Positions 53,056-64,000 of a stretch of DNA of 64,000 nucleotides are shown in pieces (the first letter of the stretch is position 1; every line of letters begins with the position of its first letter). Under the pieces are notes generated by a model. That model worked only from the letters and a program-made list of their open reading frames with translations, did no database searches and was not told the DNA's origin. The DNA comes from Aphrocallistes beatrix (lineage: Eukaryota > Porifera > Hexactinellida > Sceptrulophora > Aphrocallistidae). The translations under genes were made by a program, and so were the position numbers. The DNA lies in contig OY725490.1 of assembly GCA_963281255.1 (NCBI GenBank), positions 5,394,001-5,458,000 of the forward strand, given 5' to 3'.

Positions 53056-56000
53056 CAGGGATTTACTTGCTACTTTTTTTTACTTGCTACTTGCTACCTT
53101 TTTATTTTTTTGGAGGAAAAAAAAAGCTTGCATGTAAATTTTCCAGAAGGCAGGCAAAAACAAAGTAGCAAGTAAATTTCCATGAAACCTTGAGAATATG
53201 AACATAGCAAACCTTAGTTGACTAGTTTGAGTTGCTTAGTATCATAATCATAATTACAATGATTAAGTGAAGTGATAAACTAAAGTTTATAGGCGAATCT
53301 AAGACGACGAATATAGATTCAGTACTCAGTAGTTGAACTTGAGCCTGCGGTTCAGATGAAGGAACATCCACGTCTCAACACGCTGAGGTAGCATTCGGGA
53401 TCTCAAAGGCGAGACAAGGTGGCGACCGTGGCTGAATGCCCTTTCAACATTGGCGCTGGTGGGACGCGAGCCAAAAGCGGTCCGAGCCAGGCTGCTCAAA
53501 ATAGGAAAAATCTCGGAATGCTTCTCCCACCACTGAAGGATATTGGACGTTTTCCCACCAGCAACTACCGGAAGTGACTTGTATTTGCCAAAATCTGTGT
53601 CATCCAATGTCGAAGGTCGAAGGTTATGCACATCCTGTTCTGATAGCTGTCCAAAAAAGTCAATTGTCCGAAGAAATCGACAACAGCCGCGCCCACGTCA
53701 TCACCGCCTGGCATCACTTCCACATCCTCCTCGGTATCTGGGTTAGGAGGGCGAAACGCGCGTCTAGGATTACGAACGAAATACGCATCCTTGGCAACTT
53801 TGAGGACCCGCTTGCGGTGCTGGTTATTCAGAAACGAGAGCTCCTTGAGGCGCGGGTCCAAGTAGAGGCAGAGACACATCTTGTCCGAGAGCATATTCTC
53901 AAGACAGAAACGCTCTTCCAGCTCCTTGTAACAGAGCTCACGAATGGATTTCGGAACCGACAGCAAATCTTCATGGGCTACGGAAAGATACCCGCTCGCA
54001 GCACTTCCATTGCTACCGTGACTGTGACCTGCCTAAGGAACGATCACTGGACGCGATGGTTCCATTGACTTTTTCAGGTTCATGATCATGCCAAAGACTT
54101 CACTTTGCAAGGCTGTCATTTTCTGACTGGACTGGGTGGCTTGACGTGGTGGACCACAAACATCAACACACTGACGCAAATATGCCACTCCTGAACCGAG
54201 AACTGTGCTTCCGATTCGGGATCGTGGGTCGCAAAATACAATTGGATAGCTGGCTTCAGTTTCCAGAGTCGATCGAGCATGTCCGCTGTAGAGTTCCAAC
54301 GTATGTGGTGGTCCTGAAGCACTTTCCAGACCTTTTCGAACATTTCAAGCTGCACGCCAGAGAGCCTTTCTGTTCGATCTCCACTCCTTTTGAAGTATGC
54401 GACTAAGCCGCGAGCGCGTTTAAGAAAATCATCGGCAACTGGATTGGTAGAAACTTGATTCTCCCCCCTAATGTGGAAACGAGCCCCGAGTGCAACATCC
54501 ATAGCATTGTTAATGTTGTGAGCCACGCAACGATTCCAATCAAAACCTTCCAACGCATTTCGTATGTTGGACCCCGCGTCACTTGTTACATCATCCAAGA
54601 GATCAGAAAGGTCCCATTCGTCCAGAACCTCGTAGATGTAATGCTTGAGGTGGGGGCCATTTGCAGAGCATTCCCAGAACTTGAAATCCAAGCAGACGCA
54701 CCTGTGTTGGTAGTCCTTATCCACCCAATTAAGGAGAATGCAGGCATAATGGCGTTTATTCGTTTCCTCATCCCAGAGGTCGACTTATACGTGAAAATGT
54801 CGGCAACGTTTGCCTAGAGACTGGACCTCTTCTGCGATCATCTTCTTGATGTGTGTGTAATGTCTCTCCTTAATATCATCCATAATACGATACAACTGTT
54901 CATACGTGATACGTGCAATAGTATCATCGATCTTGGCCATGAACGCATCCCAAGATTCATTCATTATACAGTGTGGGGCCACAAATGTGTCAATCAACCA
55001 CTCAACGAGGGCCTCCTTAGTATATTTGTGGACTAGGATAGCCGATCTGATACCGGGGTATGTGGTCTTGGCCTTAACCACGTCCATATACTTACAAATG
55101 ATCTCGTGTGCGTAATCTTTCTTGGGATGAAAATGCTTATTGTACCCCCAGGCTGTATCAATCTTGATTTTAGCGCGGCACAATTTACTAGCAGCCTGAA
55201 ATACGTTTGGATCTGCCTTGAGCTGCTGGAATTCGATATGCTCGTAGACTGGACTCCGCAGGATATTAGGCTTCGGAGGATGGACCACTGTATCCGGAAC
55301 GGCCTTCCAATCTGAAGCCTGCAAGGCAGCTTCCTCTCGGCATCGCTTCTTGATATATTTCCCCTTCTTCTTTACAGGCTGATCCTTGATCATCAAATCA
55401 AGCGGTGGAATGACCTCAGGAGGCTCAGCACTGGCATTCTGAGGCTCCGCCGCCAGTTGGTCCACATCTTCAATCATAAGCTAAAAATTTCTACCAGACA
55501 CAGATTAATTGTTTTATTCTAAATTTGAAAATTTTCTGTAATCGTAAATTTTATGTCAACGAAACAAAATACGTAACTTCACAGGATACGGAACCAAACT
55601 TAATAAACTTTTACAGTGTTTCATACAATATACAAATAATACATGCATGTGTATAGTACTGTATACGATATTATACTTGGTATCAGGACGAGTAGAAATA
55701 AATATTGAACCTGAACTAAGTTTGAATTAGGGTTCAATTAAAAAGGTAATTACAGACTACACAACTGTAGATGTTGTACAGTACAATAGTAAGAACTATC
55801 GCCTCTTTTGAAGGGAAAAATAATAATTTTCTAGATTCTCTAAGAAAATTCTAATCCTGAATTATTTGCTTGAATATTTAATTGTATTTAAATCCCTCTA
55901 TACACATTCGATTCGGGTATACTACACACTCAATAATTAGTCATTCCATCACAACTGAATGCTAGTCAAAAAATAGGTAACTAGTAAAAAAAAGTAGCAA

Positions 56001-56104
56001 GTGAGTAAAACTAAAACTAAATTGGAGAAAAAAATTAGGTAGCGAGTAAACGTTTGACAAAAAAAATCCGCACAACTTTTTTTCCGCCAATTCTGGAATC
56101 CCTG
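53056..56104. mobile_element. hAT transposon with 8-bp target duplication
   Basis: 3049 bp. Ends CAGGGATTTACTTGC and CCAGAATTGGCGG-complement (GGAATCCCTG), octamer GATGTAAG at 53048-53055 and 56105-56112. Both subterminal regions carry many copies of AGTAGCAAGT/ACTTGCTAC, likely transposase-binding sites. Confidence 0.92.
53326..55477 (-). pseudogene. hAT transposase with one stop and at least two frameshifts
   Basis: From the ATG at 55475-55477: a Lys/Arg-rich N-terminus, AWGYNKHFHPKKDYAHEI, then an in-frame TAA at about 54784 with the same frame continuing as VDLWDEETNKRHYACILL. The RNase-H part follows: DLLDDVTSDAGSN, RCVAHNINNAMDVAL and HHIRWNSTADMLDRLW. A frameshift near 54150 leads to QKMTALQSEVFGMIMNL and, after another stop, CLYLDPRLKEL; a second shift near 53630 leads to the dimerisation domain ILQWWEKHSEIFPILSSLA, ANVERAFSHGR. 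Nearly the full length is readable, and the ends and target duplication are intact, so the copy is fairly young but inactive. Confidence 0.88.
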
Positions 56105-56112
56105 GATGTAAG

Positions 56113-57249
56113 GCATATAAGTCTAATGTACTAACCTAACTAGCAAGCTACTATGCTAACGAAATTCTGCAAAGCTAAATGCACTAAATAAACAAACAAG
56201 ATAAACGAAAGTGCTACAAAATGTGTCTTTGTAATAGTTAGTTGATCAGTTTCTAAGTCTATCGATGTACGACCTGGGCAACCTATCCTAAATTCTACAC
56301 ATTTTAAATAGCGATATCTTTCTCTGTCTTTTTCTTTAGTATATAGATATGATCCACACTGATAAAGACCTGAGAACCTTTCTGTTTTCCTTCCATTATT
56401 TCATAAGATGACATGATTATAATATATGATCAGAACAGTTAACGGATAATTTAGCAAAGTAAGGTGGATTGGGAGTAAGCAATATAAATATTATATAAGA
56501 AGCCAAAATTACAAACCAGTCGTGGTTTATTAATAGAACATTGTTAACACATAAAAAGGGAGACAATACAAATTTGACTAATAGATACAATAACTTTCAA
56601 TGAATTCTGTTCATTGAAATTAATAAATCTTATTTCGCTTAAGTCTACTATCTTATTCCAGTCAATCCTATTCTGGTTTCCCAATTGAAAGCTTTTAAAA
56701 CCACCAAATTTCTAACTACTACCGATAAGACACATTCATAAAATGTTGCAATTCGAACTCAATAAATTATCTGATCCGTAGAAATACGAAGCAGACATCC
56801 TGGTTCGTTTAGATACTTTTAAAATAGTATTAATTAACAACATACATAAATTATTCTCAGATCAACATAAAGGATACTCACAACAGTAGAAAGTAACATA
56901 TCTGAACTCCAGCTTTTGAACTTATCCGAACCCCCTCTGATCCCATTATGTTCGGATAACTGACGTTGTACTGTATAATGTGCCTAGCATTCATTAGATA
57001 AGCTTCTAATTAGTCCTTTTCAAATTCAATATCTTCTAACTTGATAATGCGGACTTATGACATTTAAATATTTTCTCATCATCCTTTTTATATACCAGAA
57101 AGCAAACATCTCACAAATATAAAGATATAGAAGTAACATGTGATTGATAAAATGTATGAGAAACTCAATCATACAATAGTGTAGAAATTTATTATGGTTA
57201 AGTTATGATGATTCAGCAAATAATATAAGTATATGTACACTCACTGGTA
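56113..57249. other. gene-free AT-rich sequence
   Basis: No frames with motifs, no strong repeats. Confidence 0.5.
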
Positions 57250-59504
57250 GGGTGGATCGATTTTTCAATTTTTGGTCCTACTCACTTGGCGATCTCAGAA
57301 ATGAACCGGCTTGATCTAAAATTAATTATTTGATCATTAAACTACCTCATTTACACTTTAACATCACCCTACAGGCTTCAGAAGAGGAGGAATTCGAAGT
57401 TTGTTTGGAATTTTGTCCACATTTGTGTTAATTTATCCCTTTAATGATGAAAGAGAGTGTTTTAGAATAGTAAATGTCATGTAGGACTCAGGGTGATTAT
57501 TAGAAAGATAGAACTTACCCATTTATAGCATCCGTTCAAAAGTTATGGTCTAATATGCAAAGAAATCGGACAAAAACCCCCATTTTCACCCTTTAGACGC
57601 ATAAACTCAACTATAAATTTATTAAAGCTTGAGCTTAACTTTTTCCTTCAGATACTCAGAAATGTTCATTTGCATTACTAATACATTCCTAACCTCTAAC
57701 CCTTTAGGATTACGATCAAACCTTAGCCATAGTCAATAAATATTCAACCTTCATAGTATCACACTCAATTTACATAGGTTTATCTAGACTTTAAAATTAG
57801 ATTTAGTCGTGAAACATGGATTTTTCTCTCTACCAGCAATTGTATTCAGTATCCATCCATTGCGATTTTCACTTCCATATACGGCTTCAGACGCTTCAGT
57901 AACTAATTTTACATGTCTCTCAACACCTTGTGTATTGCAAGGATAATCTGGTATTTTCAAAATGCCATTCACACACTTTTCTAATTCAACATCTGATAGA
58001 TCTGACAACATAGGAGGTTCGGTTAGTAGTATTTCATCATCATCCCAGTCGATCAATTCTGAATAATGTTGAGCATTGATGTGTATAATTGGTATTTGAA
58101 ATCCACGAATCGTGTCCGTTAAATCTTCTGATTTTTTAGCTCTTGCCTTGAGGATTAATGAAATAGCTTTTTCCCTTATTGCTAAACTGTCATCAATTAT
58201 TATAGATAATAGGATATTTTCTGGGTTTGCAAAGTAAGCATTTCGTTGAAAAACAGGAATAATCACATCTTTAACACTTGGAGGTAATAAACAGATCAGA
58301 GAAGCAATGTAGTAAAGATTTTGGGCCCATCAACACATTTCCAATGTTGTTTTAAGAAAAACCATGCCGGTGCATAAAGATTTAATATAAAATATACAAT
58401 ATCACAAAGTTCTCTACTTGCGTTAACTGTTGAAACATATAATCGAAGAAGTCTGTTTGCTAATGTAAGCCACCTCGCGTTATGCAACTTACCCGGTTTC
58501 ATATTCGCAAGCGATATTGGGAAATAACCAGATTGGACAGCTAGTGATGCTTCAAACATATATTTTTGATCAGTGTTCATCGTTTCTAATATTGCATTGT
58601 TAATAGGATTGATTTTACCAGTTATTGCTCTGAATTGTACTAATGGCAGACAAGAAAGATCATTGTTTTGAATTTGCTTACCAATCGGTCCGCTAAAACT
58701 TGATGGTCCTGACGTTCTGACATTATATTCCATGAAACATGCAAACAAACCAATGCATTGGTTTGCCAACCTCAACTTCGATTCTCCGAAAGACTCCTCC
58801 TAATCTTCCAGTATTTACAGGTGTGCCATCACCTCCAAGTGCAATGATATTCCCTTGACTTTCAGTTATCACATCGACAATTAGCAATATCAATCGCCTT
58901 TCCAGAGTCAGGGGAAATATGATCAACAAAAATATCACCAGGTTGGGAAATTAATGTGATATGTTCTTCTGGATGTAACTCATAATGAACTTGTCCTTCA
59001 CTTTGTAATTCAACCTTTGTATGTTTGTCAATCCTACCATCAAAGTATAAGCTAGAAATGTTCTGGAAATTTTCATTTTTTCTACATCTTACAGATAGTT
59101 GGCGTTCTTTATGACTGTGTCTTCTGATCTTATTCCTGTCGATTATCATTGATTGATCGTTTCATTTACCATATCTAAATCAATTAGAAAATTGTTCAGA
59201 ATATCAGCAAGAGCACGATCAGAGATTCCATATCTATCTGCAGCTTGAATAGTGTTCCTCATGTTTCTTGGAAAATGTGAATTTCCTAGGATGGAATTTT
59301 TCATTTCACTATTGAAACTAATTGTAGGATCATTGCTTTCTACAATTTCCTCGGATAACTCAGTATCGGAATACTCGACTCCTTCATCTGCAACTTGAAT
59401 TAATTTTAATCTCTTCCCCTCATTTTCAACACGAATAGAAGTTTCTGTATTTGCCTTTTCTACATTTCTCAAGAGCTTTGTGACAATTGGATCGATATTA
59501 CCTA

Positions 59505-60243
59505 TCCTTACTATTAAAACTCGATTAATGTTTGTATATATATACAGTCGACTCCGCTTAATAGGACCACATCGGTCAGAGGACATTTTGCCCCGATTAA
59601 GCGGAGGACCCTATTAACCGAAAATATTTTGTATTAGCTTCTATGTGTGAGAGCTATTCCGGTCCTGCAAAAAGTGGCCCGATTAAGCGGCTGACCCGAT
59701 TAAACAGTGGCCCTATTAAGCGGAGCCGACTGTATATATATATATATATCTGTAACGAATTGATTGAAGAAACTGCCAGGCGTAGAAAGCTGATTTTTGC
59801 ATGTGGGAGTCTTTTGGCTATGGCTCCAGTAAGTTCTGAGCTCAGACCAAAATGTCAACTCACCATGGAATTATGACGTCATTGTCACATTTTTAAAAGT
59901 TAAGCAACACAGTTATTCGTGCATAACTCAGCCATTATAGGAGATAGAAGGCTGAAATTTTATTAGAATCTGTATACTAACACGTCTCACATATGATGCA
60001 ACTATCATCAAAAAATGATGACTCATCACTTTGCTATGACGTCATCATTACTAATCAAAATTTTTAAAATTGACAAATTTGGTGTTTTTTCGAGTGATCT
60101 CGATTTTAAAACTAAGATGGACATATTTAGAGATGATATCTCCCTTATAATTAACCAATGTCACCTCCAGGCGACCGAAGGGAGCCTCCGGCGGACACTT
60201 AGTGTCCGCCAGCCGCGCAGCGCAAGCAAGCGAAGCGCGCTTG
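59505..60243 (+). mobile_element. HPE copy inserted in the transposase-like gene
   Basis: Starts TCCTTACTATTAAAACTC after an A; ends GCGCGCTTG before a T. Coding pieces of one protein lie immediately on both sides (FLIDQR side and NIDPIVTKLL side), and no flanking bases are duplicated. Carries a nested pogo-like MITE. Core nearly identical to 60767-61341. Confidence 0.9.
59545..59732. mobile_element. pogo-like MITE, 'CGCTTAATAGGACC' type
   Basis: 188 bp. Ends CAGTCGACTCCGCTTAATAG and CTATTAAGCGGAGCCGACTG, TA duplications, in the HPE TATA tract. The interior repeats CGATTAAGCGG. A degraded relative is near 19570-19630. Confidence 0.85.
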
Positions 60244-60766
60244 TAACCATTAACCGAGCTTCCGCGCTGATCGATTAGGAATGGCCATTCTCTCAAGCTA
60301 ACCTTGAATTCTCTAGGACAGTTACATAAATCAAGAGTTAAACAATGACATGAAGCAATATCAAATAACTCATTGAGCCAATTTGCATTTCTCTCCTTAA
60401 GTGTCCCACTTCGTTTAGAGACTGGGGTTTCTCCTATCTTCATTCCACTGAGGTAATGTTAATTTACTCGATCCCTTTCCGTTTTATTCAGAATTGTTGG
60501 AATTGAAGCTTTTTTCCAAATATTTATAATATCTTGGGTTGCTTGTGCAATGTACATGCCTCTATGGGGTTGCACTCACCGCTTTCTATGAGTTGAGCTC
60601 GAATACATTGGGCATGATTTATAACATCAAGATTTGTAGGAAGTTGTATACCTGGAAAGGTTTTAGGATGTCCCAACAAAAATTTCGATGATTTATTCCT
60701 GGTAACTGCCATGTAATAATTTTAAAAAAGTTGATTTAGTAGTTGAAAAGTGATATTATACTGTTA

Positions 60767-60794
60767 TCCTTACTATTAAAACTCGATTAATATT

Positions 60795-60844
<50 letters not shown>

Positions 60845-61341
60845 TATCTGTTACGAATTGATTGAAGAAACTGCCAGGCGCAGAAAGCTGATTTTTGGCA
60901 TGTGGGAGTCTTTTGGCTATGGCTCCAGTAAGTTCTGAGCTCAGACGAAAATGTCGACTCATCATGGAATTATGACGTCATTGTCACATTTTAAAAAGTT
61001 AAGCAACACAGTTATTCGGGCATAACTCAGCCATTATAGGAGATAGAAGGCTGAAATTTTAAAAGAATCTGTATACTAACATACCTCACATATGATGCGA
61101 CTTTCATCAAAAAATGATGACTCATCACTTTGTTATGACGTCATCATTACGCATCAAAATTTTAAAATTGACAAATTTGGCGATTTTTCGAGTGATTTCG
61201 ATTTTAAAACTAAGATGGACATATTTAGAGATGATATCTCCCTTATAATTAACCAATGTCACCTCCAGGCGACCGAAGGGAGCCTCCGGCGGACACAAAG
61301 TGTCCGCCAGCCGCGCAGCGCAAGCAAGCGAAGCGCGCTTG
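60767..61341 (+). mobile_element. HPE copy, full length, least decayed
   Basis: 575 bp with both termini, a long (TA)n tract (60800-60848), two TGACGTCA and one TGACTCA, and both GC hairpins. Best candidate for a family reference without nested insertions. Confidence 0.9.
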
Positions 61342-61594
61342 TAATGATAATAATAATACATATAGTTTAGTGCATTATAGTTAATGCATATATGATTAAA
61401 TTCACGAACAAAGCCACATAAAATAAAATAATATGATAGATTGTGAGCAAACACATTTATGCATTTAAAGCAGTAAGCCAACTATAAAATAACAATATGC
61501 TTGAAATAATATAACATTGAATATTTCAACCTTGTAATCAATGCTTTGGGTTTCTAAAGCTAAGCTAAGCTAAGTTCAAGCTTTAATAGGTGCT

Positions 61595-62400
61595 AGGACA
61601 CCTTGCCGAAAGACATCTCGCCGAAAGACATCTTGCCGAAAGACATCTCGCCGAAAAGACATCTTGCCGAAAGACATTGTGCCGAAAGGACATCTCGCCG
61701 AAAAGACATCTCGCCGAAAGACATTGTGCCGAAAGCCATTGAATATCAAATTGTAATAATCATAATTAACAACTAAGTGTCGCATTAACTGGTTCAGAGA
61801 TTGAATAATTTTATTATTAAGTGTTAAGAAGTAATAACAAGAAAAACAAAAATATTAGAAAGATAAGTTTTGTGATATGCCGCGCAGATATTCTAGATGT
61901 GGAATGTATATATATTCATCAACCATCTTCTCTAAACGCTTGTTTAATTGGTAATTTCACTATCACTCTGTTCCATAATAATTTTCCGAATTAGTTTGGA
62001 GACAGAAGGATGAGTTGTATTTATTCTAATATCGAAAGCCCTATGCCAACCCTCTACAGAATTATTCGTCCGTGGAAGAGCTCGTTCCACTCTTTCTCTG
62101 ACGTTCCATAGTTCGATTGGAAATAAAGGGCGACGTCTTCTTCCATGCTGTTCTAAACCTATCCATGTCTTCTCAAAATAATGGAGAAAATCGCTTAAGT
62201 CATCAACTAGCTCATCAGATTCTCATTGTAATAATAAGTAATAATCAAACCACATACTTTCGGCAAGATGTCCTTTCGGCAAGATGTCCTTTCGGCAAAA
62301 TGTCCTTTCGGCGAGATGTCTTTCGGCACAATGTCCTTTCGGCAAGATGTCTTTCGGCAAAATGTCTTTCGGCAAGATGTCTTTCGGCAAGGTGGGCGGA
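61595..62400. mobile_element. MULE relic with tandem-repeat inverted ends
   Basis: Left end about nine units of TGCCGAAAGACATCT, right end about nine inverted units (TTTCGGCAAGATGTC). Between them, on the - strand at about 62165-61945, is GRRRPLFPIELWNVRERVER, LPRTNNSVEGWHRAFD and HPSVSKLIRKI. This is the C-terminal part of a Mutator-like transposase (the TNN-VEGWH signature). The catalytic domain is deleted, so it is a defective derivative. Confidence 0.75.
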
Positions 62401-62788
62401 CACGCTTTAATATATTTATAGTTATTGAGTTTATGCGAAGGGGTGAAAATGGGGGGTTTTGTCCGATTTCTTTGCATATTAGACCATAACTTTTGAACGG
62501 ATGCTATAAATTGGAAAGTTCTATCTTTCTAATAATCACCCTGAGTCCTACGTGACATTTACTATTCTAAAACACTCTCTTTCACCATTAAAGGGATAAA
62601 TTAACACAAATGTGGACAAAATTCCCAACAAATTTCGAATTCCTCCTCTTCTGAAGCCTGTAGGGTGATGTTAAAGTGTAAATGAGGTGGTTTAATGATC
62701 AAATAATTATTTTTTAGGACAAGCCGGTTCATTACTGAGATCGCCAAGTGAGTAGGACCAAAAGTTGAAAAATCGATCCACCCTAAAT

Positions 62789-63150
62789 TGAACATACAGT
62801 TAATTAATAAAATAACCGAAATAAATATATATTCTCAGAATAATTTAGAAGCATGCTCCCATCGTGTTTGTGAAGTAGTATTTTTGTTATTTAGTAACAG
62901 AACAACCTAGATTTAGTTAATTTTCAACTGACCTACTGACTGAATCTGTACATGTATTAACTAAATCTTCAAAAATACTATATTAGTTTGGAAATATCCA
63001 TAAAAGATTAAATTCTAGATCGAGTTATGAGGTAATTTCGTATTACCTAATGTAGCTTGGTGATTCATTTTAGTAGTCAACTTTGCTTAATATACCTATT
63101 AGCTAAAAGAACAAATTTATTGTAATAAATTATATCCTATAGTAATAAAC
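62789..63150. other. AT-rich spacer
   Basis: Nothing recognised on either strand. Confidence 0.5.
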
Positions 63151-63151
63151 T

Positions 63152-63252
63152 ATCCTTGCCATTAAAACTCGATTAATACTCGCTAAATAAATCAGTATTT
63201 TAACTATTTGTTTGGAGAATTTTAGGTTGTACGAATACTTTTGTTCAGTGTA
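63152..63252. mobile_element. HPE start joined to a Tc1-like fold-back end
   Basis: TCCTTGCCATTAAAACTCGA runs directly into 'gctaaataaatcagtatttt' and 'tacgaatacttttgttcagtg', the right arm end of the 40414-40890 subfamily. The rest of the fold-back is missing. Confidence 0.65.
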
Positions 63253-63258
63253 TATATA

Positions 63259-63488
63259 CAGGGTGTCTCAAAATGTCTGTGACAACCAATTTTACAATAT
63301 TATTTACGAGACAAATGGAATATATGATCCATTATTGCAAATACATTGAGAAATACAGGCCATTAGAATGCAAAATAATTAAGATAATCCTCTCTATTTT
63401 TGATTAAAATGAGGTATCGGATGTTCGATATATTTATCTATGTATAATACATTAGCAAAATTCGTTACAGAACTTTTGAGACACCCTG
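63259..63488. mobile_element. mariner-like MITE
   Basis: 230 bp. CAGGGTGTCTCAAAATG at the left, TTTTGAGACACCCTG at the right, in TATATA. A one-ended relative is at 41596. No ORF. Confidence 0.75.
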
Positions 63489-63494
63489 CATATA

Positions 63495-63775
63495 TATCTG
63501 TAACGAATTGATTGAAGAAATTGCTATGCACAGAGAGCTGATTTTTGGCATGTGGGAGTCTTTTGACTATGGTTCTACTAAGTTCTGACCTCAGACGAAA
63601 ATGTCGACTCATAATGGAATTATGACGTCATTTTCACCTTTTTATAACTAGAAATTTCGTTTTTCGACTATAACTCAGCTATTTTCGGTGATAGAGGTTG
63701 AAATTTAATTGAATATGTATATTAGTAATTCCCATATATGATGACTCATCACTGTTATGACGTCATCATTAAGCC
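63495..63775 (+). mobile_element. HPE fragment, 5' part of the core
   Basis: TAACGAATTGATTGAAGAAA through both TGACGTCA sites. Ends at 'catcattaagcccaccaaac', where the satellite begins. A deletion joins the first and second core blocks. Confidence 0.75.
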
Positions 63776-63783
63776 CACCAAAC

Positions 63784-64000
63784 ACGATGCAACTTTGTTG
63801 CATGCAAATGTTGCATGCAACAAAATTGCATCGTGTATGTTAAAATTTCATGCAACAAAGGTTGCATGCAACATTGTTGCATCGTGTATGGTAGTATTTT
63901 GCATGCAACATTTGTTGCATCGTGTATGGTAGTATTTTGCATGCAACAAATGTTGCATGAAACAAAGTTGCATCGTGTATGTCGAGTATTGCATGCAACA
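63784..64000. repeat. TTGCATGCAA satellite, runs off the right edge
   Basis: Repeats built from TTGCATGCAA palindromes and 'gttgcatcgtgtatggtagt'. At least four units of about 55-60 bp, alternating direct and inverted parts. The array continues beyond the window. Confidence 0.8.

Larger units (their letters stand above)
57784..60712 (-). pseudogene. transposase-like gene of an unnamed invertebrate family, split by an HPE insertion
   Basis: Pieces in order on the - strand: 60712-60440 (NLDVINHAQCIRAQLI, INIWKKASIPTILN), 60440-60260 (LFDIASCHCLTLDLCNCPRE, WPFLIDQR), HPE insertion, 59504-59146 (AADRYGISDRALADILN), 59149-58862, 58938-58723 (IIALGGDGTPVNTGRLGGVF, KPMHWFVCMFHG), 58775-58296 (TSGPSSFSGPIGK, TDQKYMFEASLAV, KLHNARWLTLANRLLRLYV), 58330-57784 (VFQRNAYFANPENILLSI, PDYPCNTQGVERHVKL, VYGSENRNGWI). 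Frameshifts separate most pieces. I have seen this motif set in many arthropod predicted proteins but know no family name or fold. The paired long terminal repeats argue that it is the element's transposase. A rearranged relative is at 16160-16884. Confidence 0.7.
57250..62788. mobile_element. 5.5-kb element with about 350-bp terminal inverted repeats
   Basis: Arms 57250-57625 and 62405-62788 are complementary with scattered mismatches; outer ends TAGGGTGGATCGATTTTTCAA. They include 'cttcagaagaggaggaattc' and 'aaagaaatcggacaaaa'. Contains the motif-defined transposase-like gene (57784-60712, -), two HPE copies and a MULE relic. No convincing target duplication, so the superfamily is undetermined. 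Confidence 0.7.

Noticed and set aside
60756..60965. Membrane-like protein with IYIYIYIY run
   Set aside because: It is the translation of the HPE (TA)n tract.

Overview
This is an AT-rich, intron-containing eukaryotic window, most likely from an invertebrate animal. Almost everything in it is transposable-element sequence, mostly broken and nested. The evidence for a eukaryote is short GT-AG introns, a mitochondrial-type leader on the one recognisable host gene, and transposons of the pogo/Tigger, Tc1/mariner, hAT, PIF/Harbinger, MULE, Ginger and KDZ-like superfamilies. There are no operons, rRNA genes or confident tRNA genes. One 200-base N gap (9809-10008) marks an assembly join. I cannot name the species.

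Host gene. The only clear host coding sequence is one exon (7395-8030, +) for the N-terminal biotin-carboxylase part of propionyl-CoA carboxylase alpha (PCCA). It ends at a good splice donor, and I found no later PCCA exon in the remaining 56 kb on the + strand.

Layout. 1-1.9 kb: pogo/Tigger transposase pseudogene running off the left edge. 2-15.8 kb: fold-back Tc1-like, MULE-like, hAT and pogo MITEs, the PCCA exon, and repeated copies of a GC-hairpin element, here called HPE. HPE starts TCCTTACTATTAAAAC, then has a (TA)n tract, a core with TGACGTCA and TGACTCA palindromes, and a GC-rich hairpin end finishing CTTG. 16-20.2 kb: two rearranged transposon-gene remnants inside inverted repeats. 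20.2-28.3 kb: a probable 8.1-kb composite DNA transposon. It is bounded by inverted arrays of GATCATGATC units and carries a spliced Ulp1-protease/PHD gene (+) facing a spliced cysteine-cluster gene (-) of the KDZ/HMGXB3-like type, with a hAT (itself holding a Tc1 fragment) and a MITE nested inside. 28.3-36.4 kb: kilobase palindromes of one fold-back family. 37-41.6 kb: a mariner fragment and nested MITEs. 41.9-46.16 kb: a structurally complete Ginger DNA transposon with a 4-bp target duplication, long inverted repeats and an intact ORF that joins a DD35E integrase to a ubiquitin-specific-protease-like domain. 46.2-48.1 kb: PIF/Harbinger transposase remnant plus its Myb/SANT-like partner gene, cut by a hAT MITE whose flanks are mirror images. 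49-50.1 kb: mariner pseudogene. 53.06-56.10 kb: hAT element with an 8-bp target duplication. 57.25-62.79 kb: an element with about 350-bp inverted repeats and a transposase-like gene family I recognise by motif but cannot name, interrupted by an HPE copy and accompanied by a MULE remnant. 63.8-64 kb: a TTGCATGCAA-rich satellite running off the right edge.

How it fits together. The region is an insertion sink. HPE copies provide TATA tracts, and at least five different pogo-like MITEs and several Tc1-like fold-backs (all TA-targeting) have landed in them. Two insertions show their mechanism directly: HPE in the 57-60 kb transposase gene (A|T target, no duplication) and hAT in the 20.9-23.2 kb exon (8-bp duplication, frame continuous across the two flanks). 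The likeliest functional mobile gene is the Ginger ORF; the Myb/SANT-like gene and part of the Ulp1/PHD gene are also open. All other transposase genes here carry stops or frameshifts.
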